A stretch of DNA of 64,000 bases from Charina bottae (Eukaryota; Chordata; Lepidosauria; Squamata; Charinaidae): NCBI GenBank assembly GCA_023362775.1, contig JALMGJ010000002.1, positions 57,802,914-57,866,913 of the forward strand, read 5' to 3'. A program made the position numbers and the translations under genes. Shown one piece after another: positions 45,008 to 56,203 of this stretch (positions within the stretch are counted from its first letter, which is position 1; every line of letters starts with the position of its first letter). Under the pieces are notes generated by a model. The model made no database searches, had not been told where the DNA came from, and worked only from the letters and a program-made list of their open reading frames with translations.

Positions 45008-45577
45008 ACATTTGAATAAATACATTTAAATAAAATGGAATATATACATTTAAATAAAATGATAGGCTGTACAGTAAAACAAAGCCTCTGTCTACATTCT
45101 AGGAGAAGAAACCTTTGTCCAGGTAGGTGGTATAGTGTTCATTCCAAGGAATATTATTTAAAAACAAATCCTAAATAATGAAAATAGTTCTGTCCTATTG
45201 TTTATATCAAGTCTGTTAATTACATGACAGTTAACTCCAATAAATCCTAAATCTAGCTACAGTCCTGTAATAATGTTACACATTTTTAAGAATTAAAGAA
45301 TAATTTTTCTATAGAGGTACCATTTTGACACTGATGAGATTTCTGTGTTTATGACAGCCTTCTTCAACATTAGTTCTCCAGATTTCAGGTTCCATTAGCT
45401 GATTAGCTGGAAATTGTGGGGTTTATAAACCCACACATCTCATGCACAGCAAATTGTGAAGGCTTTTTTTACCCAAAGTAAGCACTTTTAAACTAGACTG
45501 AGAGAGAATTTAAAGTCTTTACCTTTAATTAGATATATTTCATGGTGCCATAAAATATTAGATAGATGATGATAGAT

Positions 45578-45626
<49 letters not shown>

Positions 45627-46419
45627 CAAAAATAGGCAATAGAACACTTATAGAAACCTTTTTTTATCTAATGCCCATCAGGGTCAATGTCTTATTTTTT
45701 ATTGTTTAACATTATTTCTTTATAGTCAATAACAGGAACTTGACATGCTGCAAAGTAAGTTGACAGTCTCTAGCAACATTCTGACTTACCAGAATGTCTC
45801 TGAGTTCTACATAGACTCTAAAGGTTTGGGTAGGGAACATGTATAGTAATTCTAAATGTTCAGGAAGGGCTATGAATCTATACAGATATCTCATATTGGG
45901 GAGTGGCCAAAAGAATTATTATACAAAATATCAGGATAAATCCACAGCTGATATGCAGCAATTAGAAATAACATTTAGTTAAACATTATGGTTTGCAACC
46001 TATAACAGTACAATACAAACTACAGTTTTGTATTTGTGCATATAGGTATGTGCATGTGTGCTGTGGGAAGCTTTGATTAGAAAAAATCTATGTTAAGGTA
46101 ATTTGATCAAATCACTCCTTTGATCATTGAATTGCTAAATTGATTTGATGTAACTGAACTGGGTGCCTTCAAATTGATTCAGTGGATCTTTGCCGATGTT
46201 ACAGAATTGATTATTCATATCTAATTGGTTTGATATGATTTTTTGAATCAATGTTTCAAAGAAATTCAAGTTACAAAAGTGAATTGAAAATTTGAATTGG
46301 ATCTTTGATGATTCTTATACCACTAATATACACACATACAAGATAATGAATGCAGGATGAAGTAAATGAATTGGTGAAAGAATCTTGAGCTATCCAAATT
46401 GTTGATCAACATTCTGATT
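45008..46419. other. Stretch with one microsatellite
   Basis: (GATA)n at 45561-45626. The rest is AT-rich with no recognised gene or repeat. Confidence 0.5.
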
Positions 46420-46431
46420 TCTCATGATATT

Positions 46432-49400
46432 TGTTGTTGTTTATTCGTTCAGTCGTTTCCGACTCTTCATGACTTCATGGACCAGCCCACGCCAGAGCTT
46501 CCTGTCGGCCATCACCATCCCCAGCTCCCCCATGGTTGAGTCTGTCACCTCCAGAATACCATCTATCCATATTGGCCTTGGTCGGCCCCTCTTCCTTTTC
46601 CCTTCCACTTTCCATAGCATCAGCTTCTTCTCCAGGGTATCCTGTCTTCTCATTATGTGGCCAAAGTACTTCAGTTTTGCCTTTAATATCATTCCCTCAA
46701 GTGAGCAGTCTGGCTTTATTTCCTGGAGTATGGACTGGTTTGATCTTCTTGCAGTCCAAGGCACTCTCAGAATTTTCCTCCAACACCACAGTTCAAAAGC
46801 ATCTATCTTCCTTCGCTCAGCCTTCCTTATGGTCCAGCTATCACAGCCACAGGGTACTAAAGGGAACACCATTGCTTTAACTATGTGGACCTTTGTTGTC
46901 AGTGTGATGTCTCTGCTCTTAACTATGTTATCAAGATTTGCCATTACTCTCCTCTCAAGAAGTAGACGTCTTCTGATTTCCTGGCTGCAGTCAGCGTCTG
47001 CAGTAATCTTTGCGCCTAGAAATACAAAGTCTGTCACTGCCTCCACTTTTTCTCCCTCTATTTGCCAGTCATCAATCAAGCTGGTTGCCATAATCTTGGT
47101 TTTTTTGAGGTTTAACTGCAACCCAGCTTTTGCACTTTCTTCTTTCACCTTCGTCATAAGGTTCCTCAACTCCTCCTCGCTTTCAGCCATCAAAGTGGTA
47201 TCATCTGCATATCTGAGATTGTTAATGTTTCTTCCAGCGATTTTAACTCCAGCCTTGGATTCATCAAGCCCAGCACATCGCATGATGTGTTCTGCGTACA
47301 GGTTGAATAGGTAGGGTGAGAGTATACAGCCCTGCCGTACTCCTTTCCCAATCTTAAACCAGTCCGTTGTTCCGTGCTCTGTTCTTACCGTTGCTACTTG
47401 GTCGTTATACAGATTCCTCAGGAGGCAGACAAGATGACTTGGTATCCCCATACCACCAAGAACTTGCCACAATTTGTTATGATCCACACAGTCAAAGGCT
47501 TTAGAATAGTCAATAAAAGAAAAATAGATGTTTTTCTGAAACTCCCTGGCTTTCTCCATTATCCAGCGGAGATTGGCAATTTGGTCTCTAGTTCCTCTGC
47601 CTTTTCTAAACCCAGCTTGTACATCTGGCAATTCTCGCTCCATGAATTGCTGGAGTCTACCTTGCAAGATCTTGAGCATTACCTTACTGGCATGTGAAAT
47701 AAGTGCCACTGTTCGATAGTTTGAACATTCTTTAGTGCTTCCCTTTTTTGGTATGGGGATATAAGTTGATTTTTTCCGATCTGATGGCCATTCTTGTGTT
47801 TTCCAAATTTGCTGGCATATGGCATGCATCATCTTGACAGCATCATCTTGCAAGATTTTAAACAGTTCAGCTGGGATACCGTCGTCTCCTGCTGCCTTGT
47901 TATTAGCAATGCTTCTTAAGGCCCATTCAACCTCACTCTTCAGGATGTCTGGCTCTAACTCACTGACCACACCGTCAAAGCTATCTCCAATATTATTATC
48001 CATCCTATACAGATCTTCCGTATATTCTTGCCACCTTTTCTTGATCTCTTCTGCTTCTGTTCGGTCCTTACCATCTTTGTTTTTGATCATACCCATTTTT
48101 GCCTGGAATTTACCTCCGATGTTTCTAATTTTCTGGAAGAGGTCTCTTGTCCTTCCTATTCTATTGTCTTCTTCCACTTCCGCACATTGCTTGTTTAAAA
48201 ATAATTCCTTATCTCTTCTGGCTAACCTCTGGAATTTTGCATTTAATTGGGCATATCTCCCCCTATCACTGTTGCCTTTTGCTTTCCTTCTTTCTTGGGC
48301 TACTTCCAGTGTCTCAGCAGACAGCCATCTTGCCTTCTTGGTTTTCTTTTTCTTTGGGACGTTTTTTGTTGCCGCCTCCTGAACAATGTTGCGAACTTCT
48401 GTCCATAGTTCTTCCAGGACCCTATCTACTAAATCTAGTCCCTTAAATCTATTCTTCACCTCCACTGCATATTCCTCAGGAATATTAGTGAGCTCATATC
48501 TAACTGATCTGTGGGTCTTCCCTATTCTCTTTAGTCTGATTCTAAATTTTGCAATAAGAAGTTCGTGATCTGAACTACAGTCAGCTCCAGGTCTTGTTTT
48601 TACCGACTGTATAGATGTCCGCCACCTTTGGCTGCAAAGGATGTAGTCAATCTGATTTTGGTGTCGACCATCTGGTGAAGTCCATGTATAAAGTCGTCTT
48701 TTAGGTTGTTGGAAGAGAGTGTTTGTTATGCACAGTGAGTGGTCTTGGCAAAATTCTATCAGCCTATGTCCTGCTTCATTTTGTTCTCCCAGACCATGCT
48801 TGCCTGTAATTCCAGGTGTCGTCTGACTACCCACCTTACCATTCCAGTCTCCTGTAATGAAAATAACATCTCTTTTTGGTGTATTATCCAGTAGGTGCTG
48901 CAGATCCCCATAGAACTGATCTACTTCTGCTTCTTCAGCATCTGTGGTTGGGGCGTATATTTGGATCACTGTGATGTTAAATGGCTTACCCTGAATTCGA
49001 ATTGAGATCATTCTATCGTTTTTTGTATTGTATCCAAGCACTGCTTTAGCCACTTTATTATTAATTATGAAGGCTACTCCATTTCTTCTGTGGTCCTCTT
49101 GTCCACAGTAGTAGATCTGGTGGTCATCTGATGTGAAGTGGCCCATTCCAATCCATTTCAGTTCACTGACACCTAAAATGTCTATATTTAATCTTGACAT
49201 CTCACCAATAACCACATCCAATTTGCCCTGGCTCATAGATCTTACATTCCAGGTTCCTATGGTGTGTTGATCTTTAGAACATCAGATTCGTCGTTCACCA
49301 CCAGCACCGTCGGCCGCTAGCCGTCCTTTCGGCTTTGAGCTAGCTGCGTCATCACATCTGGGGCTAGTTGAACATATCCTCTGTTCCTTCCCAGTAGCAT

Positions 49401-49654
49401 TTTTACCATCTTCCGAACTGGGAGTCCCATCTTCCGATGGTATACCAACATATCTCTGGTTGTACTGATCCATTTAGTTTTCACGGCAAGAATACTGGGG
49501 TGGGTTGCCATTACCTTCCCCAGGGATCGTATTTAGTCTGACCTCTCTGCCACGACCTTCCCGTCTTAGGTGTCCCTTCACGGTTTAGCTCATGGTTTCA
49601 TTGAGGTGCTCAAGCTCCAGCACCACGACAAGGTAACGATCTCCTTTGCTGGAG
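46432..49654 (-). mobile_element. Full-length BovB (RTE) LINE with 12-bp target duplication
   Basis: 3223 bp flanked by TCTCATGATATT at 46420-46431 and 49655-49666. It reads on the minus strand with the RTE leader (GATCGTTACCTTGTCGTGGT at its start), one long ORF and a short (ACAA)n tail instead of poly(A). BovB is known for its patchy, horizontally spread distribution among squamates and ruminants. The perfect duplication and near-open ORF indicate a recent insertion. Confidence 0.9.
46441..49236 (-). CDS. BovB ORF2 protein: APE endonuclease and reverse transcriptase
   Basis: 931 uninterrupted codons. Endonuclease motifs: DILGVSELKWIGMG, NGVAFIINNKV, ITVIQIYAPTTDAEE, FITGDWNGKVG, NQIDYILCSQRW and the catalytic SDHELLIAKF (about residues 1-225). 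RT motifs: KAAGDDGIPAELFK, PDVQAGFRKGRGTRDQ, FIDYSKAFDCVDH near 580, GVRQGCILSPYLFNLYAEH and the catalytic NLRYADDTTLMAE near 674. The C-terminus has RRIDAFELWCW-like and RRSNQSILQEI blocks (here RRKIDAFELWCWRK). The reading continues upstream of this Met: TWNVRSMSQGKLD spans it, with a TGA at about 49279-49281 between the leader-side frame (to 49473) and the domain. So the endonuclease start is separated from its natural N-terminus by one stop, where the related copy near 55150 has CGA. Confidence 0.9.
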   Translation of the reverse strand: MSQGKLDVVIGEMSRLNIDILGVSELKWIGMGHFTSDDHQIYYCGQEDHRRNGVAFIINNKVAKAVLGYNTKNDRMISIRIQGKPFNITVIQIYAPTTDAEEAEVDQFYGDLQHLLDNTPKRDVIFITGDWNGKVGSQTTPGITGKHGLGEQNEAGHRLIEFCQDHSLCITNTLFQQPKRRLYTWTSPDGRHQNQIDYILCSQRWRTSIQSVKTRPGADCSSDHELLIAKFRIRLKRIGKTHRSVRYELTNIPEEYAVEVKNRFKGLDLVDRVLEELWTEVRNIVQEAATKNVPKKKKTKKARWLSAETLEVAQERRKAKGNSDRGRYAQLNAKFQRLARRDKELFLNKQCAEVEEDNRIGRTRDLFQKIRNIGGKFQAKMGMIKNKDGKDRTEAEEIKKRWQEYTEDLYRMDNNIGDSFDGVVSELEPDILKSEVEWALRSIANNKAAGDDGIPAELFKILQDDAVKMMHAICQQIWKTQEWPSDRKKSTYIPIPKKGSTKECSNYRTVALISHASKVMLKILQGRLQQFMERELPDVQAGFRKGRGTRDQIANLRWIMEKAREFQKNIYFSFIDYSKAFDCVDHNKLWQVLGGMGIPSHLVCLLRNLYNDQVATVRTEHGTTDWFKIGKGVRQGCILSPYLFNLYAEHIMRCAGLDESKAGVKIAGRNINNLRYADDTTLMAESEEELRNLMTKVKEESAKAGLQLNLKKTKIMATSLIDDWQIEGEKVEAVTDFVFLGAKITADADCSQEIRRRLLLERRVMANLDNIVKSRDITLTTKVHIVKAMVFPLVPCGCDSWTIRKAERRKIDAFELWCWRKILRVPWTARRSNQSILQEIKPDCSLEGMILKAKLKYFGHIMRRQDTLEKKLMLWKVEGKRKRGRPRPIWIDGILEVTDSTMGELGMVMADRKLWRGLVHEVMKSRKRLNE

Positions 49655-49666
49655 TCTCATGATATT

Positions 49667-51427
49667 AGGCAATGTTAAAGGATAACTGATAAATAATAAT
49701 TACAATAGAGGCATGATAGGACATTCTGCAGATATAAAGTGCCAGGACTGACTAAACTGCATTGGACCAACTTCAATAGCAGCATGAAAATTCTCCAGGA
49801 AATTAAACACAGTATTGATTAGATTAGTGGGTGAACATTCAAGAGACCTATTGTCTTAAAATCTACCAACATTTTTTTCTCAAAAGAAAGTTACAAGAAA
49901 TTAAGCACTGAAATATTCAAACTTTGTTAACTTCTGCACTGTGAAATGTTCACATTTGTATACAGTGTACACAGATGATTACACAAAATGGCCATCTTAT
50001 CATTTGTCATGAAAATCTAATAGCAACTGAAGGTCACAGAAACAGAATGTAATTATGCACATATCCTAATGTTGGTCTTCGTCAACAAAGAAATATAATT
50101 GTTTTTTTATTTGCATCACATAGTAAACCAACTAACAAATCCGATTTACAAATAACACAACATTCTTTCTTGTGTCTATGCTAAGAAAAACTATATAAAG
50201 TGTTGGAAGCTTATAAAGTGTAATATTTTTGCTGCTCATAAAAAGATATGCTCTTTTTTTTAATTCTCTCCCCCCACTCCCCAACTCCACGCTGTGTTGT
50301 AAGAGAAACAAAGAAATTTCTAACTGTGCCATATATCAACCTCTGTTAAAATTACAAAATACAGCATGCATTCTATACATGATATGAACAGTTAAGCTAC
50401 AAAATATCCTGACTGCAGTTTTCAAGTTCTTCAGCAAATGTACTTCCCATGCATATTTAATGAAAAGTACACTAAGTCTTCCCTGCTTTAAAGCTGCTTT
50501 TTTTTTACTATTGCATATATAGTCTACAGTCATAAATAAAAATCTAATTAAAATAATATTCAGTCCAAATCTCCTGGGTCTGCCTTTTATGACCCTGCTT
50601 TCTACCATGATCATAGATTACAAGATTTAAGCACCAAACAACAACCTCACCACTAGTTTGACTGAGGCAATGAAACAGAAAAGAACTTTATGAAAGTTTA
50701 TGCAGCTTGGAGGATCCATTTGGACTGCGGAAGTTGCTAGTCACTCCTGATTGCTGTCCTCTGTTCAACAGTTGTAGCATATTTGTGTCCGTGTAGCTAC
50801 TGCAAATTGCAAAGCCGCTAAAAATGGCTTGTCCTTAGTAAATCTCCTCTGACTCACTTGTAGCTTCTTCCATGAAATTCTGGAATTCCATCATGATAGT
50901 GATGAGATTCAGTTGCAGTCAAAAGCTCTAGCAGCTACTATCTTCAGATCTAGTGTCCGCAGGAAAGCAAACATAAGCATGAAAATGAAATAGAAAAAGA
51001 AAGCAAGTTGCAACTTTTTAAAACATACCCTATTAAGAGGTGATCTGAAATTCTTCATCTTTTTAACAAACATGTATAAGGGCAGCATTTAAAACTCTGA
51101 TGGCTGCTGAGCAAGGAGTTGTAGGAGCGCTGCTACAGAGGGAAGATATCTCTTTTTTTCTGCATTGTAGGCCTCCTCCAAGGGATCCAATATCCTCCAA
51201 ATATTTTCTACCACTTTACATGTGCATATGGCACATGTAAGCAAGAGAATGTGGGGTACTTTTGCCCTATTATTTCTATATAATCAACTAAACACACAGC
51301 TATGGTCACTAACACATTGCTATGAAGGCAACATCATTCTTGGGTTGATAAAAACTTGGCACATGGGAAACCATAACAAGAAAATAACCATTTGTAAAAA
51401 CCAAAAGGGCAGCGCGGGGGCAGTTAA
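49667..51427. other. Stretch without recognised features
   Basis: AT-rich, with short frames lacking domains. No repeats were recognised. Confidence 0.45.
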
Positions 51428-51697
51428 GACTACTTACTGTCGAACAAAAGGACAGCAGGTAGGCAGGTCGAGACCCAGAAGCACCGTGTAACGAGCACGT
51501 AAAAATGCAAGCAGATAAATAGGTACCACTGCGGTGGGAAGGTAACAGCGTTCCGTGCACCTCGGCGTTTAGTCATGCTGGCCACATGACCACAGAAGTG
51601 TCTATGGACAATGCTGGCTCCCTCGGCCAAGAATCGGAGATGAGCGCTGCCCCCTAGAGCTGGATACAACTGGAAAGGGAAACCTTACCTTACCTTA
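51428..51697 (+). mobile_element. Sauria-type SINE
   Basis: The body matches the SINE at 10629-10952 in reverse: GATAAATAGGTACCACT, GTGGGAAGGTAACAGCGTTCCG, CATGCTGGCCACATGAC and the tail GGGAAACCTTACCTTACCTTAA. The tRNA-like head is reduced or mutated, with no clear B box. A PLE palindrome lies 30 bp downstream. Confidence 0.8.
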
Positions 51698-51726
51698 ACA
51701 ACCAAAAACCAAGCCCTATATCTTAA

Positions 51727-51913
51727 TGGCTGTTGTGGGTCTTCCGGGCTGTGTGGCCGTGTTCTGGAAGTTGTGGTTCCTAACGTTTCGCCAGCATCTG
51801 TGGCCAGCATGCTGGCGAAACGTTAGGAACCACAACTTCCAGAACACGGCCACACAGCCTGGAAGACCCACAACAGCCATTGAACTCAGGCCGTGAAAGC
51901 CTTCGACAATACA
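51727..51913 (+). mobile_element. 187-bp PLE-C palindrome with 12-bp target duplication
   Basis: TGGCTGTTGTGGGTCTTCCG at the left and its reverse at the right meet at CCAGCATGCTGG. Only the right end has the terminal GTGAAAGCCTTCGACAATAC. The duplication CCTATATCTTAA is at 51715-51726 and 51914-51925. It contains no coding sequence. The centre is the half-site of the PLE-C hammerhead (GCTGGCGAAACG). Confidence 0.85.
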
Positions 51914-51925
51914 CCTATATCTTAA

Positions 51926-54375
51926 CTTTATAATTTGAATTAATATTTGAACTACATTTGGAAACCTCCTCCATCTCCTCCTTGTGACCTTACCTGCAAG
52001 AAAATAAATTTTATTACATCCACAGAAGTTCAACAGTACAGAACTGCAGGATGCTTTTAAATGAAATAGCCATTGTTGGCCACCAGGGAGACAATTTAAG
52101 GGGTAGCAAAATATGGATATCCATTGAAGGGGAACCCTGCTGCAGCATGGCTACTGAACATAGTTCAGGGTTGGAACTGGTAAATAGTTCAAATTTCAAC
52201 TCACCTGTGATCCTTCATGGCTTTCTAAAATAGTATCTGGGGAAGACATGTGACAATGCAACACTCAAAAGCAATCAAATCTCCTGATTAAGACAGGATT
52301 AGTTTCTGAGTTGAGTACAAGCTAGAAATCATGTGGTCTCCTTCTTGGAGCAGGATATCCATCTATCTACCTACCTACTTTCCTATCAGATAAAATAATA
52401 ATGTGATAAACAAATTCCCTGTTTTAAAAAAATATAATACTTCTATAGTGAACTACTTCGAGAATTTTCAATGCATACTATAAATGTTGCTGCACATTAC
52501 TATTGTTATTATTGTAACTTTTCCCAATCCGATGTTTTACAAAAGATTAAATGTCTACATTTAATTTCCCTAAATTAGTTTCATCTCTAGTCCAGCAGCA
52601 ATCTTCAGGTTGGCTTCTTGTAACGAAACATGCCCACAGGTGAGATCCCTTCGACAGCGCAGCAAAGAGCCCCAAGGGAAGCTGGGAGGATGTCTTCCTG
52701 ACAAGGATACCTGTTAGTTCTTGGTCTTTCACATTCATTTCTTAACATCAGTTCAGGCTGCATGTATTGATGAAGAACCACTGGTGCATGAACTAATTCC
52801 TATGTCTGTAATTTTGTCCCTGCAAATTGGTGTTTAATTGTCTGAATGAAAAAAAAATGAGTGGATGTTACACTGTAGTTAAAGATGAACTCACCGATAC
52901 ACATCACAGGCAACAATTAAATGTCATGTTTATTGCCTCTGATGGATCTCTCCTTGGTATGGTCCTTAAAGGCAAGGAATTGCTTTGCTTTTTTTAAAAC
53001 AAAACATTTCTAATTAAACCTGTTGAAATTTGCCTACCAGACTATTTTGGACACCTTTCTACATGAGCAAATATATGGCTTGCAAGTCATTACATTCGAT
53101 GAGATGCACTGTTCTTAAAGATCATGTTGCAGAGTAAGAATGGGAAGACCAAAAGAAATCTGATCAGATTAACCTGGAAAGAGATGCCCTGTTCTTAGAA
53201 AAGTGAATATTTCCAGTGTCAGTATCTGGGGCATTGGAAGACTGGACAAAAATTTGGCTAGCAGCAGCAACTGTGGTGTGTGTGTGTGTGTGTGTACGTG
53301 CGTGTGTGCATGTGTGTTCAAAATCAGCATGATGGTGGATAGAGGAGAGTGTTTCAAGTGACGTTGTTAAAAAAAACATGGGTTTTATCCACACATGTAA
53401 AAAAGGGAAGGGCTTTTCACAGCAATGCTCCGTCTGCCATCTTGCCAATTTTGCACACACATACCCACACAGATGTAGACACTGCTGGTGTTTAGGATCT
53501 CGAGTAGGAAAGGAAATTTCCGTCGTCTGTCAGGTCCAAGAAGAATTTAGCTGAGCGATGAGCAGTGGCTTGCATTGGGAGGGGCAAAGGATCTGCAGAA
53601 GGATGCAGTCATTCCTTTGCCCTTGCTGAGCAGCTCCTGGCAGGCTGGACAAGAATGGGAGATGGCAAGGCCAAGCTGCTCTTTGGTTGTAGCTCAGATG
53701 GCTCTACTGGTATATGCATCATCCCAAGTGAACCAGCAGCTCATTTTGGCTTGATTTATTTGGCCTCAGGAAAGCTTGGGCATTGTTTATTTATATATTT
53801 TGGCTTTTTAAAATTCTTTTTGTTTGGGCCTTTTTATTCTCTAGCCTGAAATGAATAATAATTAGAATGATGGATGGGGCTTCAAAGAAGCAAAGGTGAA
53901 TGACTGAAAAATTATGGCAGTACTTTCCATTTGTACCCACTTCTGGAAAAAACAGGGGAATATAGAAATGCTTGCTAGATTGGCCAGACATGACAAAAAT
54001 ACGAAGTAATTGCTAAAATAAACCGAAACTGTGTTACTGTCTCAAAACTCAAGTCATCATTCATCCCAAAGAAGGAAAATAAAATCAATGAAATAAAACT
54101 CTTTTCCCCATCTTGTTTTAGGCTTTTACTTCAAATCCATTAAAGAACATTTTGAACCTACATATGCCGATTAGGAATAAATGACAAACATTTATCAATT
54201 TTAGATGGTTCAAACTGGGCAATGGGTTCTGCATCTTAGGCCAAATATTGCCAAATATTATTAATGGATATGACTTACTGAATGGTTATTGTGAATATTA
54301 GTACAGAAAATGAAAGTGGCCTTTGGTGGGAACAAATAATCTAAAATGGATTGTGTGTGCATGTCTTTGTGCACA
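51926..54375. other. Stretch with microsatellite only
   Basis: (GT)n at 53276-53320. No coding domain or repeat family was recognised in the rest. Confidence 0.5.
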
Positions 54376-54391
54376 TACACATGTATATGTA

Positions 54392-54426
<35 letters not shown>

Positions 54427-54464
54427 ACATGTACATGTACATGTATATGTACATGTACATGTAC

Positions 54465-54544
<80 letters not shown>

Positions 54545-54545
54545 G
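54376..54545. repeat. (GTATAT/GTACAT/GTATGT)n hexamer array
   Basis: About 28 hexamers that change type along the array: GTATGT, then GTACAT, then GTATAT. Open on both strands as Tyr-Val, Cys-Ile, Met-Tyr or His-Ile repeats, without a gene. Confidence 0.95.
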
Positions 54546-55055
54546 CTTCAACTGAACCCTGGTAAGACGGAGTGGCTATGGATTGATGGCCTCTCGGCTT
54601 CCAGGAAGTTGTCATCTTTAACTCTGGATGGGGTGGCACTGCCCCATTCAGATTCAGTCCAGAGCTGGGGGGTCCTCCTGGATTCACGACTCCTGCTTGA
54701 AGAGCAGGTGGCAGTCGTGGCCAGGAGGGCCTTTGCACAGCTTCGGGTTGTGAGCCAGTTGCGCCCCTTCCTGGATTGAGAGGCCCTCCAAACAGTCACT
54801 TATGCCCTTGTCATCTCCCATATAGATTATTGCAACACGCTTTACATGGGGTACCCTTGAAGAGTATCCGGAAGCTTCAGCTGGTGCAAAATGCAGCTGC
54901 ATGAGCAGTTACGGGTGCTATAAGATCAGTACATGTAACACCGCTGCTCTGCAAGCTGCATTGGGTACCAGTTTGCTTCTGGGTCCAATTCAAAGTGTTG
55001 GTCATCACCTTTAAAGCCGTACATAGCATGGGACCAGGGCACCGCCGGCCGTTAA
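54546..55055 (+). pseudogene. L2-type LINE reverse transcriptase, C-terminal fragment
   Basis: The frame encodes [64 protein letters not shown], then a stop. After it, in decayed form, come ALQTVTYALVISHIDYCNTL and a later part around KLQLVQNAAA. These are L2/CR1-group RT C-terminal blocks. The hexamer array has replaced or expanded its upstream side, and BovB sequence begins at about 55059. Confidence 0.75.
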
Positions 55056-55058
55056 ACG

Positions 55059-55214
55059 TATGTTCAACTAGCCCCAGATGTGATGACGCAGCTAGCTCAA
55101 AGCCAAAAGGAAGGCTAGCAGCCGACGGTGCTGGTGGTGAACCACGAATACGATGTTCTAAAGATCAACACACCATAGGAACCTGGAATGTAAGAACTAT
55201 GAGCCAGGGCAAAA
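55059..55214 (+). repeat. BovB 5' fragment in plus orientation
   Basis: GTATGTTCAACTAGCCCCAG through AACTATGAGCCAGGGC matches the region upstream of and over the start of BovB ORF2 (49380-49225 in reverse). It encodes CSTSPRCDDAASSKPKGR and TIGTWNVRTMSQGK with CGA where the full-length copy has TGA. Ten bases later BovB 3' sequence starts in the opposite direction. Confidence 0.8.
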
Positions 55215-55242
55215 TTTTGTTTGTTCTTGTTTATTCATTCAG

Positions 55243-56155
55243 TCACTTCCGACTCTTCGTGACTTCATGGACCAGCCCACGCCAGAGCTTCCTGTCAGCC
55301 GTCACCATCCCCAGCTCCCCCATGGTTGAGTACTTCACCTCCAGAATATCATCCATCCATCTTGCCCTTGGTCGGCCCCTCTTCCTTTTCCCTTCCACTT
55401 TCCCTAGCATCAGCTTCTTCTCCAGGGTATCCTGTCTTCTCATTATGTGGCCAAAGTACTTCAGTTTTGCCTTTAATATCATTCCTTCAAATGAGAAGTC
55501 TGGCTTTATTTCCTGGAGTATGGACTGGTTTGATCTTCTTGCAGTCCAAGGCACTCTCAGAATTTTCCTCCAACACCTCAGTTCAAAGGCATCTATCTTC
55601 CTTCGCTCAGCCTTCCTTATGGTCCAGCTCTCACAGCCATAGGTTACTACAGGGAATACCATTGCTTTAACTATGCGGACCTTTGTTGTCAGTGTGATGT
55701 CTCTGCTCTTAACTATTTTATCAAGATTTGCCATTGCTCTCCTCCCAAGAAGTAGACGTCTTCTGATTTCCTGGCTGCAGTCAGCGTCTGAAGTAATCTT
55801 TGCGCCTAGAAATACAAAGTCTGTCACTGCCTCCACTTTTTCTCCCTCTATTTGCCAGTCATCAATCAAGCTGGTTGCCATAATCTTGGTTTTATTGAGG
55901 TTTAACTGCAACCCAGCTTTTGCACTTTCTTCTTTCACTTTCGTCATAAGGCTCCTCAGCTCCTCCTCGCTTTCAGCCTTCAAAGTGGTATCATCTACAT
56001 ATCTGAGATTGTTAATGTTTCTTCCAGCGATTTTAACTCCAGCCTTGGATTCATCAAGTCCAGCACGTCGCATGATGTGTTCTGCGTACAGGTTGATTAG
56101 GTAGGGTGAGAGTATACAACCCTGCCATACTCCTTTCCCAATCTTAAACCAGTCC
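55243..56155 (-). pseudogene. BovB reverse transcriptase, C-terminal half
   Basis: Open from the PLE-C border to 55243. Motifs: WFKIGKGVWQGCILSPYLIN, NLRYVDDTTLKAESEEEL (YADD changed to YVDD), RRRLLLGRRAMANLDKIV, YGCESWTIRKAERRKIDAFE, LRVPWTARRSNQSILQEI and DRKLWRGLVHEVTKSRK. About 305 residues. The first 19 codons of the longest frame belong to the PLE end and not to BovB. Confidence 0.8.
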
Positions 56156-56203
56156 AATGGCTGTTGTGGGTCTTCCGGGCTGTGTGGCCGTGTTCTGGAA
56201 GTT

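Noticed and set aside
46424..47314. 296-codon plus-strand frame
   Set aside because: Antisense shadow of the BovB RT C-terminus; similar shadows occur at the other BovB copies.
47819..48382. 187-codon plus-strand frame
   Set aside because: It is antisense to the BovB ORF and is a shadow.
54351..54779. 142-codon frame starting in the hexamer array
   Set aside because: The first half is the simple repeat; only the part from about 54546 is a real L2 RT fragment.
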